From: SIG565 sp045647785
Lineage (GTDB): Bacteria > Bacillota > Clostridia > Oscillospirales > Acutalibacteraceae
Assembly: GCA_045647785.1 (NCBI GenBank)
Contig: JAZRMU010000029.1
Span: forward strand, 1 to 19,787
DNA length: 19,787 bases
Reading direction: 5' to 3'
Part shown: positions 8,648 through 14,819 of the stretch, piece by piece
How the letters are laid out: each line of letters starts with the position of its first letter
Numbering within the stretch: the first letter of the stretch is position 1
The notes under the pieces: model-generated
What the model was told of the DNA's origin: nothing
What the model saw: only the letters and a program-made list of their open reading frames with translations
Database searches by the model: none
Program-made: the position numbers and the translations under genes

Positions 8648-9721
8648 TTACTGCTCATCAGCCTTCAGCATTTCGGCGCGATAGTAGGTTATAAGTGCAT
8701 CAACAACCTCATCGATATCACCGTTTAATATCTGATCAATTTTATAAAGGGTAAGACCTATTCTATGGTCGGTTACTCTGCCCTGCGGATAGTTGTAGGT
8801 ACGGATTCTTTCGCTTCTATCACCCGTGCCAACCTGCGCCTTGCGGTCGGAGGCGATAGCATCGTTCTGCTCGCGCATCATAGCCTCATAAAGACGGGAG
8901 CGCAGCACCTTCATCGCCTTGTCCTTATTCTTGTGCTGACTGCGTTCATCCTGACATTCAACAATAACACCGGTTGGAATATGGGTAATACGAATGGCTG
9001 ACTCGGTCTTATTTACATGCTGACCGCCCGCACCGCCCGCGCGATAGGTATCAATCTGTAAATCGGCGGGGTTAATTTCAACCTCAACCTCCTCGGCTTC
9101 AGGTAGCACCGCAACGGTTACGGTTGAGGTGTGAATTCGTCCTTGAGTTTCGGTTTCGGGCACACGCTGAACGCGGTGCACGCCGCTTTCATATTTAAGG
9201 CGGGAATAGGCACCCTCGCCCTCTATCATAAAGCTGACTTCCTTAAAGCCGCCAAGTTCAGTTTCGTTGGCATTTATAATCTCGCATTTCCAGCGTCTGG
9301 ACTCGGCATACATTGAGTACATACGCATGAGCACACCCGCAAAGAGTGCTGCCTCCTCGCCGCCTGCGCCGCCACGGATTTCAACAATAACATTCTTGTC
9401 ATCATTCGGGTCTTTGGGCAGCAGCAGAATTTTAAGCTCCTCGCCGGTAGACTCTATTTTAGCCCTCGCCTCCGATAGCTCCTCCTCAACGAGCTCCTTG
9501 AAATCCTTATCAAGTCCACCCTCGGAAAGAAGAGTTCTGGCCTCCTCCTCTGCCTCTTTAGCCGCCTTATACTCGCGATATTTTTCAACTATCGGGTCAA
9601 GCTGCTTGTGCTCCTTCATAAGCTTCTTATACAGCTCGTTATTCATAACTGTTTCGGGCTTCATCAGTTCACTTGAAACCTCTTCAAATCTGCTCTCAAC
9701 CGAGCTCAACTTATCAAACAT
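8648..9721 (-). CDS. prfA: Peptide chain release factor 1
   Basis: This encodes 357 residues, typical RF1 length. It recognises UAA and UAG stop codons in the ribosomal A site and triggers peptide release. The GGQ motif lies in RAGGAGGQHVNKTESA at about residues 232-234. The stop-codon reading tripeptide is PET in RVPETETQGRIHTS, matching the RF1 P-x-T class rather than the RF2 SPF class. The start has GGTGAGGA about 7 nt upstream. No RF2-like frameshift site is present. The gene starts 2 nt after the DUF951 stop. Confidence 0.97.
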   Translation of the reverse strand: MFDKLSSVESRFEEVSSELMKPETVMNNELYKKLMKEHKQLDPIVEKYREYKAAKEAEEEARTLLSEGGLDKDFKELVEEELSEARAKIESTGEELKILLLPKDPNDDKNVIVEIRGGAGGEEAALFAGVLMRMYSMYAESRRWKCEIINANETELGGFKEVSFMIEGEGAYSRLKYESGVHRVQRVPETETQGRIHTSTVTVAVLPEAEEVEVEINPADLQIDTYRAGGAGGQHVNKTESAIRITHIPTGVIVECQDERSQHKNKDKAMKVLRSRLYEAMMREQNDAIASDRKAQVGTGDRSERIRTYNYPQGRVTDHRIGLTLYKIDQILNGDIDEVVDALITYYRAEMLKADEQ

Positions 9722-9723
9722 AT

Positions 9724-9912
9724 TTATTCCTCACCTTTTTTGATTACTTTTTTAATATTTTTTTCACACTTAACGCGCGGCAGCATAACCTCGTGCGAGC
9801 AGCCCGTGCAGCGGATTTTAAAATCCATACCGATTCGTGTTACCAAAAACTCATTAGAGCCGCAGGGATGCTGCTTTTTCATAATAATTTTATCGCCAAC
9901 AGAAATATCCAC
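9724..9912 (-). CDS. DUF951 domain protein
   Basis: This 62-residue protein uses a GTG start with a strong GGGGGAG site 6 nt away. It matches DUF951: VGDKIIMKKQHPCGSNEF, then RIGMDFKIRCTGCSHEVMLPR. The two cysteine-containing segments (PCG and CTGC) suggest a small metal-binding fold, but the family function is unknown. It is the first gene after the promoter at 9943-9971 and therefore heads the prfA-tsaC-coaE operon. Confidence 0.93.
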   Translation of the reverse strand: MDISVGDKIIMKKQHPCGSNEFLVTRIGMDFKIRCTGCSHEVMLPRVKCEKNIKKVIKKGEE

Positions 9913-9942
9913 GCAAACTCCCCCTTATATACTATTCACTAC

Positions 9943-9971
9943 ATTATACCTCAAAACTCGTTAAAAGGCAA
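9943..9971 (-). promoter_or_regulatory. Sigma-A-type promoter for the DUF951-prfA operon
   Basis: On the minus strand TTGCCT (9966-9971), a 17-nt spacer and a perfect TATAAT (9943-9948) give a 5' leader of about 25 nt before the GTG start of the DUF951 gene. It probably drives the whole run of genes to mfd, since no internal gap exceeds 21 nt before the lipoprotein gene. Confidence 0.7.
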
Positions 9972-9978
9972 TATTTTC

Positions 9979-10007
9979 TTGCTATTATAATTGGATAATG
10001 TTAAAAT
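9979..10007 (+). promoter_or_regulatory. Sigma-A-type promoter for the sbcD-sbcC-like pair
   Basis: TTGCTA (9979-9984), a 17-nt spacer and TAAAAT (10002-10007) lie 32 nt before the chosen TTG start. It is back to back with the minus-strand promoter at 9943-9971; the two -35 boxes are only 7 nt apart, so the polymerases may interfere with each other. Confidence 0.55.
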
Positions 10008-10038
10008 ATATATAACACACTACCGAGAAGGTGATTTT

Positions 10039-11175
10039 TTGGAAAATAAAATCCGCTTTATACATACTGCCGATCTGCATTTGGGCGCTGCCGTTTCTTC
10101 GGCTGCCACAATTTCTGCCGAGCGCAGAAGTGAAACGCTTTTAACACTTGAAAAAATATTCGCTATTTGCCGAGAAAAATCGGCAGAGCTTCTGCTGGTT
10201 TCAGGTGATTTGCTGGATAATAACGCTGTGGACAAAAAGTATTTCGATGCCTTTGTTCGTTTAATTGGGGGAAATCCCGAGCTCACCGTTATATTTGCCG
10301 CCGGAAACCACGACCCGCTCACTGCCGATTCACCGTTTCTATGCGAAAGACTGCCCGAAAACCTCATCGTTTTAGAGGGCAAGGACTGCGTGCATACAAT
10401 CGAGCACCTAGGCGTTCGAATCTATGGCTGCTCCTTCCCGAGCGTTTATATGGCGGGTAAAAGCTGCTTTTCTCTACCCGTGGAGCAGGACGACAAATTA
10501 AATATTATGGTGCAGCACGGCGAGCTTTGCTCCAGCCTGTCGGGCGGTTACAACCCCATAACCCGCGAATTTATCGAGAGGTCAGGTATGGACTATATAG
10601 CCCTCGGCCATATTCACGCCTTTTCGGGCGTTTCGCGCCTTTGCAGCACAAGCTTTGCATATTCGGGCACACCCGAGCCGCACGGCTTTGATGAGCTGGG
10701 AGAAAAGGGTGTTATCTTCGGCGAGCTTTCAAAATCGGGGCTTAAATATGAATTTATACCCACAGCCCGCCGCACCTATGAGGAAATAGAGGTGGAGGTC
10801 GGCTCACTTTCCACCGCCTCCGAAATGGCAGAAGCCGCACTCTCTACCATTAAAGAACGCTTTGGCGAACGCTATTCAGAAAACCTTTATAAGGTTATTT
10901 TAACAGGCGCTGTGGCGGACGGAGTAAAGCCCGACCTTGCCGAAATCACCGCAAGACTTTCCCCCGAGCTTTATTTTGTCAAGCTGCGAAGCCGCTTGAG
11001 AAAAAAGGTTGATTTGGAGCTGCTGGCTCGCGAAAATTCACTAAAGGGCAGATTTGTGCGCATTATGCGCGAAAAACTGGAATGTGCCGACGAAGCCGAA
11101 AAGGAAGGGCTGGAAAAAGCGCTTCATTTAGGTCTTTCGGCATTCGAAGCGGAGGTAGAATATAATGAAGATTAA
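10039..11175 (+). CDS. SbcD/YhaO-like DNA repair metallophosphoesterase
   Basis: This encodes 378 residues from a TTG start (LENKIRFIHTADLHLG). The TTG is preceded by AGAAGGTGA, and the frame's earlier TTG at 9991 would overlap the promoter -10 region. The protein is the nuclease subunit of a Mre11/SbcD-type complex acting on DNA ends. Two-metal phosphoesterase motifs occur in order: HTADLHLG, VSGDLLDNN, AAGNHDPL, MVQHGELCS and ALGHIHAFSG. The C-terminal ~100 residues are helical and charged, probably the partner-binding part. It overlaps the ATPase gene by 11 nt, as expected for a stoichiometric pair. The length and partner resemble YhaO more than classical SbcD, so no symbol is given. Confidence 0.92.
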   Translation: MENKIRFIHTADLHLGAAVSSAATISAERRSETLLTLEKIFAICREKSAELLLVSGDLLDNNAVDKKYFDAFVRLIGGNPELTVIFAAGNHDPLTADSPFLCERLPENLIVLEGKDCVHTIEHLGVRIYGCSFPSVYMAGKSCFSLPVEQDDKLNIMVQHGELCSSLSGGYNPITREFIERSGMDYIALGHIHAFSGVSRLCSTSFAYSGTPEPHGFDELGEKGVIFGELSKSGLKYEFIPTARRTYEEIEVEVGSLSTASEMAEAALSTIKERFGERYSENLYKVILTGAVADGVKPDLAEITARLSPELYFVKLRSRLRKKVDLELLARENSLKGRFVRIMREKLECADEAEKEGLEKALHLGLSAFEAEVEYNED

Positions 11176-13489
11176 TTCTCTCAATATCGTAAGCTTCGGA
11201 AAGCTTAAAAATCTTAAAATTGATTTTTCCGACAACCTCAACATCGTATACGGTGATAACGAGGCGGGTAAAACCCATATAGCCGAATTCATTAAGGTTA
11301 TGTTTTTCGGTACAGGTGGTCGCGGACAGGGTGTTAACAATTTGCGCCGCCGCTACAAGCCTTGGGACGGCTCTAAAATGGGCGGCTCTATCGACTTCAC
11401 ACATAACGGTAAGCGCTACCGTTTAGAGCGCGAATTCAAGGCATCGAGCTCCACCGATAATGTAACGCTGTGGGACCTTGATTTAGGAACCTCCAAAACC
11501 CTTTCGGGCTCGGATAATATAGGCGAGCGGTTTTTCGGTATTTCGCTCGGCGCCTTTCAGCAAAGCGTGTTTATCGATAACTCGGTTGTATTTTCCGATA
11601 AGAGCGATAGCGGCGAATTAAATATGCGCCTTGCCAATCTTATGAACTCGGCAGATGAGGATATATCCTTTGATAGGGTGCAAAAAAATCTTACCGCCGC
11701 GCGCGACAGAATAAGCCCGAAAAGGGCGAAAAACGCGCCTCTGCCCGAGGCAGAGCAGCAGCTTTTGGAGCTTAAAGAAAAAAAGCTGGAGAGTGAAGCC
11801 ATCTACCGTGAGGCGCTCGCCTCGCAGGTTGAGCTTGAGCAGCTTATCGAAAAAGCCGCCGCACTGCAAGCCGAAAAATCCGAGCTTTTTGAAAAGCTTA
11901 AAAAATTCGATATCCATTCACAAAAGAAAAATTTAACCGAATTTTTTGCCGAACTGGCAGAGCTGGAAAAAGCCTCTGAAAACCTTAAAACACAGGACGG
12001 CAGCACCATCTGCGCCGAAACCGTTTCGGCTTTGGAAAAACTGCTGCAGACCGTTAAAACCGATAGCGAAATTTTAGCCCGCCTGCAGTCTGAAAATGCC
12101 GACAACACCGAGGCGATAGCAGGTCTTAAGGCGGCGGCAAAGGCGGATGGTCTGTTGCCCGCATTGAACGCTAAAGCAGCAGAGCTTACAGAAAAGGTAA
12201 CGGTCGCCGAGACCGCTCTCACCGAAGCCTCCACCCAAGCCGCAATGCTGGCTGCCGAGAAAAACGCTACACGCGGCAAGCCGCTTTATATATTGGCTGT
12301 TTTAGGTGCCGCATTGACACTTGCGGGTGCGGTGTGCGGAGCACTCATAACCCCGATTCTTTTCACCCTCGCCGCAGTCGGCGTACTGCTCATCGCGCTG
12401 GGACTGCTCATTAAAACCAAGCCAAATTTGGGAGAGCTCGACAGTAAAATAGTCGCTGCAGAAGCAAAAAAGGCGAGTTGCAGCGACTCTCTTTCAGAGC
12501 TTCGCGCCCAGCTTTCCAAAACAAACGCCGAAATTAACAGCTTTATTATAAAAGCCGAAACCGAGACAGAGCTTATTAAAACCCGCGAGCAGCAGGCAAC
12601 CAAAAAAACCGCCGAGCTAATCACCCTATCGGGCGAGATTGAGAGCAAAAAGGCAGATTTGTTCCGAAAAATCAGTTCCTTTCGCCGCGTTTATGATATC
12701 CCCTCTGCCGAGGCAGCACTCGGCGAGGCAGCAGCTCTGCTGCGCGAGCAAAGCGACCGTCGCCTCCGCGCAGAAATGGCATTCAGCAAAACTGGTATGC
12801 CCAATGTTGAGGCGGCTCGCGAACGCCTTTTGGCACTTCCGGAGATTGCAGCCGATATAGAGGGCAGCAAGGAGGATGTCGAAGCCGCATTCCGCGCCGC
12901 ATCAGACTCCCACAGCCTGCTCAAATCCCAAATAGCCGCCGGCGAAGCCGCGCTCAAGGCTAAAACCGCGGGTATAAAAACTCCCGCCGAATATGAGCGC
13001 GAGATAGCCGCCACAATGCAACGAATTGATAGTATGAACTCCTTCATCAGCAGCACCGATACTGCACTCGCCGCCCTCGAGGAGGCATACGCTCTGCAGC
13101 GCCGCTCTTGGGGTGCTGTGCTTGAAAATAAGGTGCTCGATATTTTTTCAAACCTTACAGGCGGAAAATATACCGAGCTGTCGGTTTCAAAGGATTTTGA
13201 AATCGGTGTAAAGGCAGAGGGCGAAATCAACTCACATTCCGCCGAATATTTAAGCCGCGGCACGCTGCAGCAGGCATATTTTGCACTGCGTCTGGCATTA
13301 TCCGAATTCCTTTGCGAGGAATGCGGCAGCCTACCGGTGATTTTGGATGATGTATTTTCGCAATACGATGCCGCGCGCACAAAAAAAGGCTTCGAATTTT
13401 TGGAGGACTATTCGGGTGAACATCAGGTAATACTTTTCACCTGCCACACCGAGCAGCTAAAAAGCACCGCAAATATTATCAGACTTTAA
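11165..13489 (+). CDS. SbcC/YhaN-like AAA ATPase with internal membrane helices
   Basis: This 774-residue SMC/Rad50-like ATPase partners the preceding nuclease. Walker A GDNEAGKT lies near residues 29-37 in an N-terminal MKINSLNIVSFGKLKNL fold. Long Glu/Lys/Ala-rich coiled-coil regions span about 185-360 and 425-650. The signature-like LSRGTLQQAYFALRLALSEF is near 695, and Walker B VILDDVFSQYD near 723, followed by the switch His in FTCHTEQ. Between the coiled coils, residues ~374-415 form two strongly hydrophobic helices (YILAVLGAALTLAGAVCGAL and TLAAVGVLLIALGLLI), where classical SbcC has a zinc hook. No CxxC hook is visible. It is shorter than B. subtilis YhaN and was probably adapted for membrane association. 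Confidence 0.9.
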   Translation: MKINSLNIVSFGKLKNLKIDFSDNLNIVYGDNEAGKTHIAEFIKVMFFGTGGRGQGVNNLRRRYKPWDGSKMGGSIDFTHNGKRYRLEREFKASSSTDNVTLWDLDLGTSKTLSGSDNIGERFFGISLGAFQQSVFIDNSVVFSDKSDSGELNMRLANLMNSADEDISFDRVQKNLTAARDRISPKRAKNAPLPEAEQQLLELKEKKLESEAIYREALASQVELEQLIEKAAALQAEKSELFEKLKKFDIHSQKKNLTEFFAELAELEKASENLKTQDGSTICAETVSALEKLLQTVKTDSEILARLQSENADNTEAIAGLKAAAKADGLLPALNAKAAELTEKVTVAETALTEASTQAAMLAAEKNATRGKPLYILAVLGAALTLAGAVCGALITPILFTLAAVGVLLIALGLLIKTKPNLGELDSKIVAAEAKKASCSDSLSELRAQLSKTNAEINSFIIKAETETELIKTREQQATKKTAELITLSGEIESKKADLFRKISSFRRVYDIPSAEAALGEAAALLREQSDRRLRAEMAFSKTGMPNVEAARERLLALPEIAADIEGSKEDVEAAFRAASDSHSLLKSQIAAGEAALKAKTAGIKTPAEYEREIAATMQRIDSMNSFISSTDTALAALEEAYALQRRSWGAVLENKVLDIFSNLTGGKYTELSVSKDFEIGVKAEGEINSHSAEYLSRGTLQQAYFALRLALSEFLCEECGSLPVILDDVFSQYDAARTKKGFEFLEDYSGEHQVILFTCHTEQLKSTANIIRL

Positions 13490-13542
13490 TCAACCGAGCC
13501 TCATCTACCCCTCTCTTGGGACTTTATGGATTATGTATAAAC

Positions 13543-13577
13543 TAAACACCCCACACCTTCTCGGTGTGGGGTGTTTA
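13543..13577 (+). terminator. Perfect 15-bp stem-loop after the SbcC-like gene
   Basis: Arms 13543-13557 and 13563-13577 are perfectly complementary with a 5-nt loop, 54 nt past the stop codon. The stem is GC-rich in the middle and A/T-rich at the base. There is no U-run beyond the stem, so it is an imperfect intrinsic terminator. Its right-arm sequence GTGGGGTGTTT also occurs at 230-240 next to array A, so it may belong to the repeat family. Confidence 0.45.
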
Positions 13578-13630
13578 ACGGAGAATTTGTACTCACAAAT
13601 GCACATGGGCAGTAGCCCAAACCCACTAAC

Positions 13631-13684
13631 AACAAAAAAGAGAAGATTCGTATAGGTAACGAGTCTTCTCTTCTCTTTTTTGTT
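13631..13684. terminator. A-rich/T-rich long hairpin, possible bidirectional terminator
   Basis: Arms 13631-13646 and 13669-13684 give a 16-bp stem (AACAAAAAAGAGAAGA against its complement), with a further short TCGT/ACGA pairing inside. The A-run and T-run at the base supply a U-tract on either strand. It lies between convergent genes, where a two-way terminator would be expected. Confidence 0.5.
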
Positions 13685-13925
13685 AAGTGATATGCTGACT
13701 TTCGTCAGCGTGATATTTTCGCTTTGCGAAAGTGATATAAGAACCTCACCCATTTGCAAAATCTAGGATTTTGAATGGGTGCCCGAGAGCCTTGATGATA
13801 TTCTATTCGCCCATAAACTTGCGAAGCAAATACCACTCGGCTTTAAGCCGAATATAACTGCGAAGCAATACAACTCGCGCAAGGCGCGAATAGAGTTGAT
13901 AAAATGTTCTATAAACATTTTATCA
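13685..13925. repeat. Mini-hairpin array B
   Basis: No gene is supported here. Short perfect hairpins follow one another: arms 13694-13699/13704-13709, 13717-13722/13726-13731, a bulged 14-bp stem 13748-13763/13767-13780, 13819-13822/13826-13829, 13837-13842/13846-13851, 13859-13861/13865-13867, 13875-13880/13884-13889 and a 12-bp stem 13897-13908/13914-13925. Separators are GTGATAT on the left (13687-13693, 13710-13716, 13732-13738) and degraded ATATCACT relatives on the right. Both this array and array A contain ATTCGCCCAT at the midpoint and CGAATATAACTG near the right side, so they are the same element family in the same orientation. Confidence 0.7.
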
Positions 13926-13949
13926 GTATCCCGCTCTGCCGTAATGCGC

Positions 13950-14090
13950 TAAAAATAACCTGCGAAAAAACAGGTGGGGTGCCCTCTGTGCGGTTTCGCG
14001 GTCCCTTCTTCCACTATGGGAAACGGCAATGCCGCCCATAGCGGGAGGTCTCCAAGCCCGCCGCCCAATGCGGGCCCCTTAAAAATAGCT
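13950..14090. other. GC-rich structured segment (dispersed repeat or structured RNA)
   Basis: This block is clearly more GC-rich than its flanks and full of complementary pieces: ACCTG/CAGGT (13958-13962/13971-13975), an outer GGGG...CCC with GGGCCCC (13976-13984/14072-14078), and a long inner hairpin CTATGGG/CCCATAG (14014-14020/14035-14041) topped by CGGC/GCCG. The same helices can form on either strand. On the minus strand the block ends in a weak stem followed by TATTTTTA. No convincing promoter or ORF was found. It resembles the closing stem, bubble and apical stem layout of 6S RNA only loosely; a dispersed intergenic repeat is at least as likely. Confidence 0.35.
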
Positions 14091-14100
14091 TGTAGGGTTA

Positions 14101-14129
14101 TTTAGAACAGTCCGCGAACAGAGCAGGAT
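14101..14129 (+). repeat. 29-bp direct repeat, copy 1
   Basis: The 29 bases beginning TTTAGAACAGTCCGCG and ending GAGCAGGAT are identical to 14390-14418. The two copies bracket array C. Confidence 0.9.
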
Positions 14130-14130
14130 G

Positions 14131-14389
14131 AAATTTATTATTAAGATTTAAGCATATTATATCCTGTATCCTTAAAGAGCGCATAGCCAAAGCGTACTGT
14201 TCAATAACCCGTTGGGTTCTAATGGTTGATTTACCGAAACAACCGTTTCGGCGACGATTTCGTCGGCAAATTTTTCTAAAATTTGCAAATCAAGCATTAC
14301 AATAGTGTTATGCAAAACCGAGTAGGTTTTGCAAGCCGATTTATCGGCAAGCCTAATCAGTCGCCTGATTAGGCTAATAACCACTATTC
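14131..14389. repeat. Mini-hairpin array C, different sequence from A and B
   Basis: The first ~70 nt is A/T-rich with no visible feature. Then seven consecutive perfect hairpins occur: arms 14206-14210/14214-14218, 14234-14240/14245-14251, 14252-14257/14260-14265, 14266-14274/14278-14286, 14311-14319/14325-14333, 14335-14340/14343-14348 and 14351-14360/14365-14374. An outer pair encloses the last three (14301-14311 with 14377-14388, one-base bulge), and another joins 14095-14111 to 14197-14210 (GGGTTATT and GAACAGT blocks). The pattern of short hairpins enclosed by complementary separators matches arrays A and B, but the separator sequences differ. A frame on the minus strand across this array is judged spurious. 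Confidence 0.65.
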
Positions 14390-14418
14390 TTTAGAACAGT
14401 CCGCGAACAGAGCAGGAT
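14390..14418 (+). repeat. 29-bp direct repeat, copy 2
   Basis: Perfect second copy of 14101-14129, 289 nt downstream, immediately after array C and 46 nt before the DUF1292 gene's 3' end. Confidence 0.9.
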
Positions 14419-14464
14419 ATCTCTATCTCTATTTCTATTCTTATTTTAACTTAAAATCCGAATT

Positions 14465-14761
14465 TTATGCCTCATCAATTTCAAAGGCATCCTGCAGGCG
14501 GTCGATAAACGCATCGGCTACCATTTCATACTCATCGTCGTTTTCGATTTCAGAGAAAAACTCCTCACCGTTCTCCTCTGTAACCTTAACGATTACGAGC
14601 TCACCCGATTCCTCAATAATCTTCTTCGGGTCGTCATATACGGGCAGCAATGCTAAATAGCGATTCTCATCATCCTCTATAGCATCAAGCACCTCAAAGG
14701 TAAATTCGTTACCCTCATCATCAGAAAGGGTTATTAAATCAGGGTTAAATTCTTCGCTCAT
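14465..14761 (-). CDS. DUF1292 domain protein
   Basis: This 98-residue, highly acidic protein begins MSEEFNPDLITLSDDEGNEF and shows the DUF1292 pattern: LxDDEGNEFTFEVLD, then RYLALLPVYD, then ELVIVKVTEENGEE. A very strong AAGGAGGAA site precedes the ATG. The family (YrzB-like) is widespread in Firmicutes and functionally uncharacterised, often near ruvX. Here it stands alone downstream of an ABC transporter, with its own promoter. Confidence 0.93.
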   Translation of the reverse strand: MSEEFNPDLITLSDDEGNEFTFEVLDAIEDDENRYLALLPVYDDPKKIIEESGELVIVKVTEENGEEFFSEIENDDEYEMVADAFIDRLQDAFEIDEA

Positions 14762-14790
14762 TTCGCTTCCTCCTTAAATTTTCTATAAAT

Positions 14791-14819
14791 ATTTTATACT
14801 AAAAAATCTGTTTAGTCAA
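14791..14819 (-). promoter_or_regulatory. Promoter for the DUF1292 gene, overlapping the ABC gene end
   Basis: On the minus strand TTGACT (14814-14819), a 17-nt spacer and TAAAAT (14791-14796) lie between the ABC transporter and the DUF1292 gene. The -35 box overlaps the last bases of the transporter coding sequence, so the two genes are closely packed but need not depend on each other. Confidence 0.6.

Noticed and set aside
9991..10038. Longer N-terminus of the SbcD-like protein from a TTG at 9991
   Set aside because: The extension overlaps the -10 box of the promoter, and the downstream TTG has the AGAAGGTGA ribosome binding site.
12691..13380. 229-codon minus-strand frame
   Set aside because: It is antisense to the SbcC-like ATPase and has a Ser/Ala/Arg-rich composition typical of shadow frames.
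13505..13759. 84-codon minus-strand open frame
   Set aside because: It runs through the terminator-like hairpins and array B. Its ISLSQSENITLTKVSISL composition is simply the translated GTGATAT-type separator repeat, and it has no ribosome binding site.
14172..14384. 70-codon minus-strand open frame
   Set aside because: It is made entirely of array C hairpins. Palindromic sequence keeps frames open by chance, and there is no Shine-Dalgarno.
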